Shown in pieces: positions 17,219 to 25,940 of a stretch of DNA of 64,000 nucleotides. Below the pieces are notes generated by a model that saw only the letters and a list, made by a program, of their open reading frames with translations, was not told the DNA's origin and ran no database searches. The stretch's first letter is position 1, and each line of letters begins with the position of its first letter. The translations under genes were made by a program, and so were the position numbers. The stretch is from Treponema sp. UBA792. GTDB taxonomy: Bacteria; Spirochaetota; Spirochaetia; Treponematales; Treponemataceae. The stretch is taken from the NCBI GenBank assembly GCA_002296965.1, contig DBIW01000012.1, positions 67,748 to 131,747 of the forward strand, given 5' to 3'.

Positions 17219-18322
17219 ATGGACTCTTCTTTCTATAATATTGATAAATTCAGAAACGACGACATCCGTGCTGTGGATGCGAAATTCGAAGCCCAGAAAA
17301 TAGCATTCTCGCCGCTGACTTTTCAGGCGATAAAGGCGATGCTCGACCTGAATCTGCTCCGGCTTATAAGCGATTCCGGAGAAGAGGGAATATCGCGGAA
17401 ACAGCTTGCGGAAAAATCAGGAATCTCAGAATACGGAACAGGCGTTCTATGCGAGATGGCTCTCGGAATGAATGTCATAAAACTTGCCGGCAGCGAGGAA
17501 GAGAAATTTATAATCGGAAAAATCGGATGGATGCTTCTTGAGGATGATCTGACAAAGGTGAATTTCAACTTCACAAACGACATCTGCTATCAGGGAGCAT
17601 GGGAGCTGGAGAAATCCGTCGTGAACGGCAAACCGGAAGGACTTAAAGTTTTCGGCGACAAATGGACGACCGTATACGAGGCGCTTTCGACACTTCCCGA
17701 AAAGGCGAAAAAAAGCTGGTTCGAATTCGACCATTTTTACAGCGACATAGCTTTTCCCGAAGCCCTGCCTATCGTCTTCAGCAAAAAACCGAAAACTATA
17801 ACCGACATCGGCGGAAATACGGCAAAATGGTCAATCGCCTGCTGCCGCTATGATCCTGATGTGAAAATGACAATCGTCGATCTTCCGGGACAGACCGCCG
17901 TCGCAGAGCAGAATGCGGCCAAAGAAGGTTTCTCCGCCAGAATATCCACCTACAGCGGAAACGTTCTTGATAACACGACCGTCCTTCCTCCGGATCCCGA
18001 TGCCGTCTGGATGAGCCAGTTCCTTGACTGTTTCTCACTTCACCAGATAACCAAAATTCTAAGGAAAGTACACAAAGCCGCAAACAAGGAAACAAATGTC
18101 TATGTGCTTGAACCTCTCTGGGACAGGCAGAAATTCGAGGCAAGTTCATATTCACTGCAGGCCACGTCACTTTACTTCACCTGCATAGCGAACGGAAACA
18201 GCAAGATGTACCGCTACGAGGAACTTGTGAATGCAATTGAAGAGGCCGGATTCAAACTTGACTGCGCACATCACAACCTGGGCTCGAACAGCTACTCGCT
18301 GCTTGTATTCAAAAAGGCATGA
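17219..18322 (+). CDS. SAM-dependent methyltransferase, aryl-polyene cluster type
   Basis: The 367-residue protein has an N-terminal winged-helix-like region (about 30-110, ISRKQLAEKSGISEYGTGVL) and a C-terminal Rossmann domain with SAM motif ITDIGGNTAKW followed by the acidic segment MTIVDLPGQ. This matches the plant/bacterial O-methyltransferase family 2 layout. Its ATGA overlap with a ketosynthase-like gene and the PlsC-type acyltransferase after that match the methyltransferase - chain-length factor - acyltransferase order of aryl-polyene clusters. It probably methylates the aromatic head group or a precursor; the substrate is inferred from context only. Confidence 0.75.
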   Translation: MDSSFYNIDKFRNDDIRAVDAKFEAQKIAFSPLTFQAIKAMLDLNLLRLISDSGEEGISRKQLAEKSGISEYGTGVLCEMALGMNVIKLAGSEEEKFIIGKIGWMLLEDDLTKVNFNFTNDICYQGAWELEKSVVNGKPEGLKVFGDKWTTVYEALSTLPEKAKKSWFEFDHFYSDIAFPEALPIVFSKKPKTITDIGGNTAKWSIACCRYDPDVKMTIVDLPGQTAVAEQNAAKEGFSARISTYSGNVLDNTTVLPPDPDAVWMSQFLDCFSLHQITKILRKVHKAANKETNVYVLEPLWDRQKFEASSYSLQATSLYFTCIANGNSKMYRYEELVNAIEEAGFKLDCAHHNLGSNSYSLLVFKKA

Positions 18323-19002
18323 GATTGAACGGCAAGGAACTCTTCATTTCTGATTTCTCTTTCTGGGCGCCGGGCCTGTGCGATGACATACAGAAATGGC
18401 GGGACTGGAGCAAAGGGGAAATTCAGATAGAGCTGTCAAAAGACGCACCGAAGCTTGAATATACAGATCCGCTTTTCAGACGGCGGCTCAGCCAGATTTC
18501 AAAAATGACCGTTCATGTTGTCCACAATCTGCTTGAATCGACAGGAATATCACCGGACACAAAGCTCATATTCATATCCATGCGCGGAGAAATCGAACGG
18601 GAATTCACAATAAACAGAACGCTGATAAACGACGACATGATTCTTCCAGCGGCATTCTCGCTTTCGGTGTTCAACACGCCGGTCGCGCTGGCGACGCTCG
18701 CATTCAAAATGAAAGGCGGCTACACGACGGTTTTTCCCTCCGGAAACGATTTCTCGGCCGCGTTCGTAAACGCCGCGGCACCGGTTCTTGCCGGAACCGA
18801 AAAACAGCTGATTCTTGTATACGCAGACGAACTTGTCCCCGCGGAATATGGAAATCTTGCTCCGGAGAACAGTTTTCCGCTGGCATTTGCGGCGGTCATA
18901 AAATCAGAAGAAAGCGGGAATTCAAAAAAAGTTGACCTGGACGGAATTCCATCCGTTCCATACAAATTTCTGAAAGTCTATGCGGATTTCGGCCGCACAT
19001 AA
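18319..19002 (+). CDS. Ketosynthase-like chain-length factor (no catalytic Cys)
   Basis: The 227-residue protein resembles the short beta-ketoacyl-synthase N-terminal-like family (Pfam Ketoacyl-synt_2) found in aryl-polyene loci. It has FSFWAPGL near the start, then LSVFNTPVALATLAF at the place where a real ketosynthase has its nucleophile; no Cys is present there and no His pair follows. Such proteins pair with an active ketosynthase and set chain length. The ATG overlaps the methyltransferase stop by four bases (ATGA). Its likely partners are the ketosynthases at 59137 or 61747, 40 kb away. Confidence 0.75.
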   Translation: MRLNGKELFISDFSFWAPGLCDDIQKWRDWSKGEIQIELSKDAPKLEYTDPLFRRRLSQISKMTVHVVHNLLESTGISPDTKLIFISMRGEIEREFTINRTLINDDMILPAAFSLSVFNTPVALATLAFKMKGGYTTVFPSGNDFSAAFVNAAAPVLAGTEKQLILVYADELVPAEYGNLAPENSFPLAFAAVIKSEESGNSKKVDLDGIPSVPYKFLKVYADFGRT

Positions 19003-19012
19003 GAGGTTTTGC

Positions 19013-19888
19013 ATGTCGAGAAAAGAAAAAATGTCCGAGGAGGACAAGGCGAAATACCGTGCCGATGACCTTCCTAAAATCAAAAATGTGTTCGCTTATC
19101 TGTATTTTTGTCTGATAAAACTTTTCTTTTATCTTTTTTTCGGAGTCGGAGCGGTTTTTCTCGCAATATTCATATTTCCGTTCATCCGTCTGTTCCACCC
19201 GAACAAGGAGAATTTCGGAATACACGCGCGCGCCTATGTGTCGCACACATTCAGATTTTTTCTGAATTTTCTCAGGGTGATGGGCGGTTCAAGGCAGAAA
19301 ACAGACAACAGAACCGCATACAGGAACATCAGCGGAAAAGTGATAATCGCGAACCATCCGTCAATTCTTGATTTTGTCTACATAATGTCGCTTGTTCCGA
19401 ATTCAACCTGCATCGTCCGCGGAAGCCTGACCAAAACTCCGCTCGCCGGCGTAATCAAGCAGGCTTACATAACGAACACAACCGATTTCGACGATTTGTG
19501 CAGAATCTGCCGGAAAGTGATAGAGGAGGGCAGCAACGTCATCATTTTTCCGGAAGGAACCAGAACTCCGCGGCACGGACGCAATTCATACAAAAAAGGA
19601 GCGGCGCGGATCGCGCTTTTTTCCGGATGCAACGTCCAGCCGATATTCATCGGAGGAAGCGACAAATACGGGCTTGGAAAACACGATGCGTTCATCTCAT
19701 ACAATCACGTGGAGCGTTATCTTTACGACTTCAGGCTGCTGCCCGAAATTGACATCGCGGAATTCAGGGAACTGCCGGAAGCGATTGCCGCAAAACGCCT
19801 TACTGAAAAAATGGAGCAGACGATTCTTGCCGCCGCGGACGAATACAGCAAGAACCACCCGGACTGCATAACCCTGAACAACGTCTGA
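19013..19888 (+). CDS. PlsC-type 1-acylglycerol-3-phosphate acyltransferase homologue
   Basis: The 291-residue protein has one or two N-terminal membrane helices (about residues 28-65) and the PlsC domain with the H-X4-D motif (ANHPSILDF, about 115-123) and the acceptor motif FPEGTRTP. It transfers an acyl chain to a lipid acceptor at the inner membrane. The start at 19013 has AAGAGG at good spacing, ten bases after the chain-length factor stop. Aryl-polyene loci commonly carry such an acyltransferase next to the chain-length factor; a housekeeping plsC role remains possible. Confidence 0.8.
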   Translation: MSRKEKMSEEDKAKYRADDLPKIKNVFAYLYFCLIKLFFYLFFGVGAVFLAIFIFPFIRLFHPNKENFGIHARAYVSHTFRFFLNFLRVMGGSRQKTDNRTAYRNISGKVIIANHPSILDFVYIMSLVPNSTCIVRGSLTKTPLAGVIKQAYITNTTDFDDLCRICRKVIEEGSNVIIFPEGTRTPRHGRNSYKKGAARIALFSGCNVQPIFIGGSDKYGLGKHDAFISYNHVERYLYDFRLLPEIDIAEFRELPEAIAAKRLTEKMEQTILAAADEYSKNHPDCITLNNV

Positions 19889-19889
19889 C

Positions 19890-21047
19890 TTATTCCGCAA
19901 GAACCGATTCCAGCTTTCCGCACAGCGCGGCCGCAGCTTTTGTATGCGTCCTTTCGCTCGGATGCCAGTCTGCGGCTATTCCGTCGGCCATTGACTGCGG
20001 AGAAAATCGGAAAACACCGACATCCGTGTCTCCGGTCTCCGAACGGAACTGCTCCGCGGCGGCCTGAACAGCAGGAAAAAGCGCGTCTCCCATAATTCCG
20101 AGCGTGCAGAGAATATATGAATCAGGATTATGTCTCCTTATCTGCCGCAGGAATTCCACATATCCGGCCTTGAATTCATCGGTTTTTGCGGAATTTCCCT
20201 TGCACCAGCTGTCATCATTCGTTCCAAGATTCACGACAATCACGTCAGGAACAAAGTCTCCAAAATTCCAGCTGAGCTTCTGGAGCTGGCTGTAGTTGCC
20301 GAAATGATTTCCGCAGAATCCGAGCTTATCGTAATAATCCGGCATGAGCTGCTGGTCGGACTTGACGGACGGATTTGAAGTATAGCCCGACACGACGCCC
20401 CATCCGCTCTGGCTTACAAAGCTCCAGTCGGCGCCGAGACGCGTGGCGGCCTTGTACGCATAGGTTTTTGTGACATCCTCGGTCGCGGTGGAAAAATGAT
20501 GATTTCTGTCCTCGTCATCAACGCCGTAGCCGCAGGTGATTGAGTCTCCGATGAATTCAATTTTGAGCGGCCTCACCGCGGCAGGAGAAATTTTTCCGTC
20601 AGCATCGGTCGAAACCGCCTTGATTCCGGCGACGGAATTTGCCGCCTCGGAAAGCTTTATCACCATCACATCGCAACTGCGGATTTCATCACCGGAAAAA
20701 ACTAGAATTTTCTGCTCCGGTTTTGAGAGCCTCAGGTCGGCGGCGCGCTCTCCGTCAACAAAAACAGCGACACGCGCAAGCCCTATATTCGTCTCAGGCC
20801 TTCTGACTTTTGCGCCGCTGTCTCCGGCAAAAGTAACTTCAAGCGACCTTGCCGTAACATGAAACGCGGCTCCGGTACCCGAATATCCGCACCAGAGAAT
20901 TCCATCTTCCGTCACGGTTCTTCCAAGGAATTTCACGTTTCCGGCATCGGGCGGAAAATTCTTCTCCTGAGCGGAAACCGCAAATCCCATGAAAACCACA
21001 AAAACCGCACACAAAATTTTTTTGAAAAACGTATTCCGTAAATCCAT
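19890..21047 (-). CDS. Secreted SGNH esterase, CE2 acetylxylan-esterase type
   Basis: The 385-residue protein starts with a signal peptide (MDLRNTFFKKILCAVFVVFM, ending AVSAQ). A beta-sandwich domain (about 35-150) precedes an SGNH hydrolase domain with the nucleophile block IEFIGDSITCGYG, the GTNDD block and the catalytic DWHPSERTH near the C terminus. This two-domain layout is that of CE2 esterases, which deacetylate plant polysaccharides. The start follows GGAAG by seven bases; an ATG five codons upstream overlaps the GH31 stop. It is co-transcribed with the GH31 gene, consistent with hemicellulose use. Confidence 0.85.
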   Translation of the reverse strand: MDLRNTFFKKILCAVFVVFMGFAVSAQEKNFPPDAGNVKFLGRTVTEDGILWCGYSGTGAAFHVTARSLEVTFAGDSGAKVRRPETNIGLARVAVFVDGERAADLRLSKPEQKILVFSGDEIRSCDVMVIKLSEAANSVAGIKAVSTDADGKISPAAVRPLKIEFIGDSITCGYGVDDEDRNHHFSTATEDVTKTYAYKAATRLGADWSFVSQSGWGVVSGYTSNPSVKSDQQLMPDYYDKLGFCGNHFGNYSQLQKLSWNFGDFVPDVIVVNLGTNDDSWCKGNSAKTDEFKAGYVEFLRQIRRHNPDSYILCTLGIMGDALFPAVQAAAEQFRSETGDTDVGVFRFSPQSMADGIAADWHPSERTHTKAAAALCGKLESVLAE

Positions 21048-21052
21048 AGCTT

Positions 21053-23140
21053 TTACTTCCATATTTTTATGTCAAACTCTCCGCGCGTAAAGACGGGAAT
21101 TCTCTCAAGAGGCGCATCCGAGATGACAGATATTCCGCCGTCATATTTTTTTCCTGAGAAAGCGTCCGTCCATTTTCCTTCCGCAAGCTCAGGGAGATAC
21201 ACTTTTCTTGAACGGGCACCCGCCTCAGTCACCGGAGCCACAAGAATCCTGTCGCCGAACATATATTCATCCTCAACGGAAAACACGTTTTTATCGGTAT
21301 AAAAATCGTAGAAAAGCGGGCGCATGACCGGAGAACCGTTTTCGTGGGCCGACTGCATAGTCTCCCTGACATAAGGCCTGAGCCTCTCGCGCAGAAAAAG
21401 CAGTTCCGACAGAATTCCGTAGACTTCATCGCCAAAGCTCCAGACCTCGTTGTCCTGACCGCTCTCCATCTGCCTTATCTGATGTCCGTTCACAATGTGA
21501 TACGGCTGCTCCAGCTGCCGGAACGGAGGCCTTTCGCCGTGAAGCCGCATGACAGGACAGAACACAGCCCATTCAAACCAGCGGACAAGAAGCTCCCTGA
21601 ATCCGTTGTCGTGAACATCGCCTCCCAAAAATCCGCCGATGTCTGTCGTCCACCATGGAATTCCGGCCATATTCATGCTGAGCCCCGCCTGAATCTGATT
21701 TCTGAATGAGCGGAAATCGGAATGAACATCACCGGACCAGACGACAGCTCCGAATTTCTGGCTTCCGGCCCAGGCGCAGCGTACAAGGCTCAGCGGATTC
21801 TCCACACCCTCGGATTTCAGCCCCTCGTAAAATCCCTGCGCATAGAATTTCGGATAAGCGTTGGAACACTGCATCGCAGGCCCGATATGATAACGGTAAT
21901 TCTCAAAATTGTAGATTCCGTATTCAGGTTCCGCCTCGTCAAGCCAGAAAAGCTGTATTCCTTTTTTGAAATAATTGTCGCGGCATTTTTCCCAGACGAA
22001 TTTCCTTGCGGCGGGATTTGTCGTGTCAAAAAAAACGGTGTTTCCCATCCAGGTCATATTCAGACCGCCGCCTGCGTCAAAACTGATCAGGAGTCCGGAC
22101 GAGGCCATTTCTCCGAAATTCTCGCTGCGCTCATCAATTGTAGGCCAGACAGAAACCATCAGTTTTATTCCCATCTCCGAAAGTTCCCTCACCATCGACT
22201 CCGGATCCGGCCAGTCCTGAGGGTCGAATTTAAAGTCTCCCTGAACCGTCCAATGGAAAAAATCTATCACAATCACATCAAGCGGAAGTCCGCGGCTTCT
22301 GTAACCGCGCGCGACATCAAGAACCTCCTGCTGTGTCCGGTAGCGGAGCTTGCACTGCCAGAATCCCATCGCAAAATCGGGCATCATCGGAGCATGACCT
22401 GTAACATCGGCGTAATTCGATTCTATTTCGGCAGGAGTTCCGCAAGTAACCCAGTAGTCGATTTTTTTTGTTCTTTCGGCCGTCCAGACTGTTCCGTTGT
22501 TCGCGAAAACCGCGTTTCCGACCGCCGGATTGTTCCAGAGGAATCCGTATCCGCGGCTAGAGACGACAAACGGCACGCTCGCCTGCGAATTCCGCTGCGC
22601 AAGCTCAAGTGAACAGCCTTTTTTGTCGAGATGGGAATCCTGATACTGCCCCATTCCGTACAGATGCTCATCATCGTAGGCCTCAAACCTGACCGCCGCA
22701 AAAAAATCGGATGCGCCGTAATGCGGCTTAAGCTCCCGCCCCGAAAGATTCAGCGGCGCGCAGAAACGGTCAATCCTCTGACGGTTGCGCCAGAATTCCT
22801 CAAGGAGAATTTCGCCTCTGTCATTCTCAAAACTTATCCAGCCCTCAAAATTCACACGCACAACAAGTTTTCCGCAGACAAGGCGCGCCTGCTTCATCTT
22901 TCTGACGTGCTTTTCCGGCTCAGGGTAATGGATATGCCACGGCTCAGTCACATCAATTTCTTCTATAAAGACATCCGCGCTGCGGTTTCCGGGAACAACA
23001 TCGAGCGCCCAGTCATTTCCATCCATCTCAGGCTCAAGCGACATCCGCACACGGACGGAATCCTTTCCCCACGGCTCAATCACTGTAACGGAACGGCCGT
23101 CTCGTAAAACAAGTTTATTGTCAACTGAAATAAAATCCAT
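21053..23140 (-). CDS. Glycoside hydrolase family 31 (alpha-xylosidase/alpha-glucosidase)
   Basis: The 695-residue enzyme has an N-terminal beta-sandwich, then the GH31 barrel. The nucleophile is Asp401 in LFWLDEAEPEYG and the acid/base is Asp471 in WSGDVHSDF. The WLDEAEPE form is common in alpha-xylosidases of the YicI type, so removal of alpha-xylosyl units from xyloglucan oligomers is likely, although alpha-glucosidase cannot be excluded. There is no signal peptide, so it should act on imported oligosaccharides. The ATG at 23140 is preferred over an in-frame GTG two codons upstream. It leads the short operon with the CE2 esterase. Confidence 0.88.
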   Translation of the reverse strand: MDFISVDNKLVLRDGRSVTVIEPWGKDSVRVRMSLEPEMDGNDWALDVVPGNRSADVFIEEIDVTEPWHIHYPEPEKHVRKMKQARLVCGKLVVRVNFEGWISFENDRGEILLEEFWRNRQRIDRFCAPLNLSGRELKPHYGASDFFAAVRFEAYDDEHLYGMGQYQDSHLDKKGCSLELAQRNSQASVPFVVSSRGYGFLWNNPAVGNAVFANNGTVWTAERTKKIDYWVTCGTPAEIESNYADVTGHAPMMPDFAMGFWQCKLRYRTQQEVLDVARGYRSRGLPLDVIVIDFFHWTVQGDFKFDPQDWPDPESMVRELSEMGIKLMVSVWPTIDERSENFGEMASSGLLISFDAGGGLNMTWMGNTVFFDTTNPAARKFVWEKCRDNYFKKGIQLFWLDEAEPEYGIYNFENYRYHIGPAMQCSNAYPKFYAQGFYEGLKSEGVENPLSLVRCAWAGSQKFGAVVWSGDVHSDFRSFRNQIQAGLSMNMAGIPWWTTDIGGFLGGDVHDNGFRELLVRWFEWAVFCPVMRLHGERPPFRQLEQPYHIVNGHQIRQMESGQDNEVWSFGDEVYGILSELLFLRERLRPYVRETMQSAHENGSPVMRPLFYDFYTDKNVFSVEDEYMFGDRILVAPVTEAGARSRKVYLPELAEGKWTDAFSGKKYDGGISVISDAPLERIPVFTRGEFDIKIWK

Positions 23141-23272
23141 TCGCACAGTATACCATCATATCACCCGCCAAACAAAAGAATTCTTAGCACAAAAAAATGC
23201 AGAAATTCAGCCGGAATTCCGCGAAACGCTCCTATTGCGCTTTTTATTTTTTAAGTATAAACATATCCTGTC

Positions 23273-24649
23273 ATGAAAAATTCATCGTTGGAATTTACAG
23301 AAGGATCGCTCTGCAAGAACATCTTTGTTTTCAGCATTCCGCTGATGTTCTCAAACCTTCTTCAGGCGCTGTTCAATATGTCGGATCTTGCGGTTGTCGG
23401 TCATTTTGCCGGACCTCTTTCTCTCGGCGCCGTCGGCTCGACAACCCAGCTCGTAATGTTCATAACGGGAATTCTGATCGGGCTAGCTTCGGGAATAAAT
23501 GTAATCGCCGCGTTCTATATCGGCGCAAAAAAGGAAAAGGATTTGGCCGAAACCGTTCATACCGGAGCGGAAATCTGCCTGATTGCCGGAACCGCAATGC
23601 TTGTCCTGGGATTCTGTTTTGCGGAAAAAATTCTCGTGCTGATGGGAACAAAGCCGGAACTGATTGAAGGCGCAACGCTTTATCTCAGAATCTATATGCT
23701 AGGAATGCCGGCCGTCGCTCTCTACAATTTCGGAAATTCCATACTGAGCGCGGCAGGAGACACGCGCCGTCCTCTGATTTTCCTTACAGCCGCAGGAATT
23801 CTGAACATAGCGCTCAATCTGTTTTTTGTGATTGTATTCCGGATGGACGTGGCCGGTGTCGCCTTCGCAAGCATAATCTCGCAGTATCTTTCGGCGGCCC
23901 TGATTCTGCGCTCACTGACACACGAGAAGAACGGAACAAGGCTACGGCTGCGTACGCTGAAAATAAACCGGCACAAAGCCGCAAAAATTCTCAAGGTGGG
24001 ACTTCCAGCCGGAATTCAGAACGCGATTTTTGCATTTGCAAACATATTCATCCAGGTGGGAGTAAATTCTTTCGATGCGGTGATGGTCGCAGGAAATTCG
24101 GCCGCGGCGAATGCGGATCCCCTTGTCTACGACGTGATGGCGGCCTTCTACATGGGATGCGCCGGATTCATCGGGCAGAACTATGGAGCCGCAAAACCCG
24201 GACGCGTGGCAAAAACATATTTTGTCGCCCTCGGATATTCGTTCATTTTCGGACTGGTTCTGGGACTGGGAATTCACGCCGCAGGCAGACCGTTTCTCGC
24301 AATTTTCACGTCAGATCCGGCGGTAATCGAAGCCGGGCTTCAGCGGATCTCGATTATGTCCCTCTCATATTGTGTCTCCGCCTTCATGGACAACACGATT
24401 GCGGCATCACGCGGACTCGGAAAGACATTTGTTCCGTCAATCATCGTAATTCTAGGCTCCTGCGTGTTCAGAATTATATGGATTTATACGGTTTTCGCAT
24501 GGTTCAAGACAATCCATTCGCTTTATCTGCTTTATGTATTCTCCTGGGGAATCACCGCGCTTGCCGAAATAATATATTTTGTCCGCATTTTCAGGAAGGC
24601 GGCAGCAGAAATGAAGAAACATGGAATTCAGGAGGCGATAACAGAATGA
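23273..24649 (+). CDS. MATE-family multidrug/Na+ antiporter
   Basis: The 458-residue protein has twelve predicted membrane helices in two MatE repeats (about 15-220 and 235-445), beginning with the typical IPLMFSNLLQALFNMSDLAVVG segment. MATE proteins export cationic drugs or metabolites using Na+ or H+ gradients. The gene is divergent from GH31. Its stop overlaps the next ATG by four bases (ATGA), so it is translationally coupled to a hotdog thioesterase, an uncommon pairing with no evident shared function. Confidence 0.9.
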   Translation: MKNSSLEFTEGSLCKNIFVFSIPLMFSNLLQALFNMSDLAVVGHFAGPLSLGAVGSTTQLVMFITGILIGLASGINVIAAFYIGAKKEKDLAETVHTGAEICLIAGTAMLVLGFCFAEKILVLMGTKPELIEGATLYLRIYMLGMPAVALYNFGNSILSAAGDTRRPLIFLTAAGILNIALNLFFVIVFRMDVAGVAFASIISQYLSAALILRSLTHEKNGTRLRLRTLKINRHKAAKILKVGLPAGIQNAIFAFANIFIQVGVNSFDAVMVAGNSAAANADPLVYDVMAAFYMGCAGFIGQNYGAAKPGRVAKTYFVALGYSFIFGLVLGLGIHAAGRPFLAIFTSDPAVIEAGLQRISIMSLSYCVSAFMDNTIAASRGLGKTFVPSIIVILGSCVFRIIWIYTVFAWFKTIHSLYLLYVFSWGITALAEIIYFVRIFRKAAAEMKKHGIQEAITE

Positions 24650-25041
24650 CACAACTGGAAGAGGCAAAGGAATTTTTCGCCGATGACGCGTTCGCCACAA
24701 AAACAGCCGGAATCGAAATAGAGGAAGTCGGAGAATGTTATGCCAAATGCAGCATGAAAATTGACAAGAGGCACATGAATGCGGCAGGAAGCGTGATGGG
24801 CGGGGCGATTTTTACGCTTGCGGATTTTGTGTTCGCCGTGGCGTCGAATTTCCGCCGTCCGCTGACTGTAACCGCGACAAGCCAGATAAGCTACCTGGGA
24901 CCCGCACGGGGAAACATTCTTTACGGCGAGTCGAAGCTTCTCCGTGACGGAAAACGGATGTGTTTCTACGAAATCTCAATCACGGACAATCTCGGAAATT
25001 CCGTGGCGACCGTCTCATCATCCGGAATGCACATCGGATAA
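24646..25041 (+). CDS. PaaI-type hotdog thioesterase
   Basis: The 131-residue protein has the PaaI/HGG hotdog layout: HMNAAGSVMGGAIFTLADF with the AAGSVMGG loop and the Asp at the helix end, then VTATSQISYLGPARG. Such enzymes hydrolyse acyl- or phenylacetyl-CoA thioesters. A strong AGGAGG sits upstream, inside the end of the MATE gene. It belongs to a different hotdog subgroup from the thioesterase at 52999 and is not counted as part of the polyene set. A weak hairpin (GGGAGA-AAAT-TCTCCC, 25043-25058) follows, without a U tract. Confidence 0.8.
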   Translation: MTQLEEAKEFFADDAFATKTAGIEIEEVGECYAKCSMKIDKRHMNAAGSVMGGAIFTLADFVFAVASNFRRPLTVTATSQISYLGPARGNILYGESKLLRDGKRMCFYEISITDNLGNSVATVSSSGMHIG

Positions 25042-25072
25042 GGGAGAAAATTCTCCCACAAGACGGACAGGA

Positions 25073-25107
25073 CAAAAAAATCCGCGCCTTTATGCAAGAC
25101 GCGGATT
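25073..25107 (-). terminator. Rho-independent terminator of hsp20
   Basis: On the minus strand AATCCGCG / CGCGGATT form an 8-bp stem with a 13-base loop, followed by a run of seven U, 15 bases after the hsp20 stop. Confidence 0.85.
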
Positions 25108-25121
25108 CCGTTCAGCCGTTT

Positions 25122-25553
25122 TTAGCAGGCTTCGATTGCGATTTTTTTAGGTGTCGGCAGCTCCTTTTTCTGCATATACACCGTAAGAACACCGTTCTTG
25201 AAGCTTGCCTTTACTCCTTCGGCGTTCACATCGGAAGGAAGCGTAAAGCGTCTGGAGAAACTGCTCACATAACGCTCGCGGAGAACCCATTTTGATTTTC
25301 CGTCCTTCTTGTCTTCCTTCTCCTCTTTTTTGTCCTCAACCTTTGAAGAAATTGACAGTGTGTTGTGGTCAATCTCGATGTTCACATCCTTTTCCGTGCG
25401 TCCCGGCAAGTCCATCTCCAATGTGTAGCCTTTGTCATCTTCCTTGACATCGACTTTCGGAGTTACCGCCTTTGAGCTGTAGACAAATCCAGGAAATGAA
25501 TGGTCGCCGATAACGTCATTAAAAAGTGAATCAAAAAGTGAAAGTTCGTTCAT
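25122..25553 (-). CDS. Hsp20/alpha-crystallin small heat-shock protein
   Basis: The 143-residue protein has an alpha-crystallin domain (about residues 40-130) with VDVKEDDKGYTLEMDLPG, the FSRRFTLPSDVNAEGVKASF strand block and NGVLTV, plus a C-terminal tail ending PKKIAIEAC. The segment KVEDKKEEKEDKKDGK is a charged insertion in the usual beta5-beta6 loop. It holds unfolding proteins in the cytoplasm under stress. The start MNELSLFDS follows AGAGGT. It is monocistronic with a strong promoter about 85 bases upstream and a leader with two hairpins. Confidence 0.93.
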   Translation of the reverse strand: MNELSLFDSLFNDVIGDHSFPGFVYSSKAVTPKVDVKEDDKGYTLEMDLPGRTEKDVNIEIDHNTLSISSKVEDKKEEKEDKKDGKSKWVLRERYVSSFSRRFTLPSDVNAEGVKASFKNGVLTVYMQKKELPTPKKIAIEAC

Positions 25554-25582
25554 AATATTTACCTCTGTTTTTTTCTGTTCGC

Positions 25583-25629
25583 TCCGCATACGCGGAACGT
25601 TTGAGCCACCGTTTTATGCGGCTCTCAAA
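25583..25629 (-). promoter_or_regulatory. Two hairpins in the hsp20 5' leader
   Basis: One hairpin pairs GAGCC (25603-25607) with GGCTC (25620-25624), extended by TTT/AAA across a two-base bulge. The second pairs TCCGC (25583-25587) with GCGGA (25592-25596). They fill most of the predicted 76-base leader. A thermosensor role is possible, but neither sequesters the Shine-Dalgarno by eye. Confidence 0.35.
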
Positions 25630-25635
25630 TCTTTC

Positions 25636-25664
25636 ACTATATTGCATAGCAATTTACGTGCCAA
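25636..25664 (-). promoter_or_regulatory. Promoter of hsp20
   Basis: On the minus strand TTGGCA (25664-25659) and TATAGT (25641-25636) are 17 bases apart, each one mismatch from the sigma-70 consensus. Confidence 0.7.
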
Positions 25665-25877
25665 CTTTATGATAAAAGTATTTTCGCCTAAATTTCAAGC
25701 GGAACGGAGCATTTTTTATGGAAAACAGGAAAAAGACAGAAAAACGGCCGTGGATTCCGCCCGGAATTTCCGGGAAAGAACAAAAACCTGGAGCAGAATT
25801 TCCCCGAATTTTCAGTAAAATTCCGCATAATTGTATCATTTTTACTCACTTTTAACGGAAATTTTGACACAATGAAG
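25665..25877. other. Gene-free stretch between hsp20 and the oppA terminator
   Basis: I see no credible gene here. Two minus-strand frames of about 60 codons are open but lack a start context and resemble nothing known. A CCCGGAA/TTCCGGG inverted repeat lies at about 25759-25775. The region is AT-rich near both ends. Confidence 0.5.
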
Positions 25878-25930
25878 AAAAAAAATCCGCCCCGGACAAA
25901 TCTGCAGAAAAACAGACAGCCGCGGCGGAT
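25878..25930 (-). terminator. Terminator of the oppA-like operon
   Basis: On the minus strand ATCCGCC (25930-25924) pairs with GGCGGAT (25891-25885) across a long loop, then seven U follow. It lies 11 bases beyond the oppA-like stop. Confidence 0.65.
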
Positions 25931-25940
25931 GAGTCCGGCT

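Noticed and set aside
24646..25041. PaaI thioesterase as a polyene gene
   Set aside because: It is a different hotdog subgroup, coupled to a MATE exporter, and the pathway already has its typical 4HBT enzyme at 52999.
25554..25680. CIRCE element upstream of hsp20 or htpG
   Set aside because: No TTAGCACTC-N9-GAGTGCTAA-like repeat is present at either gene.
25654..25870. Two 60-codon frames upstream of hsp20
   Set aside because: They overlap each other, lack ribosome-binding sites and resemble nothing.
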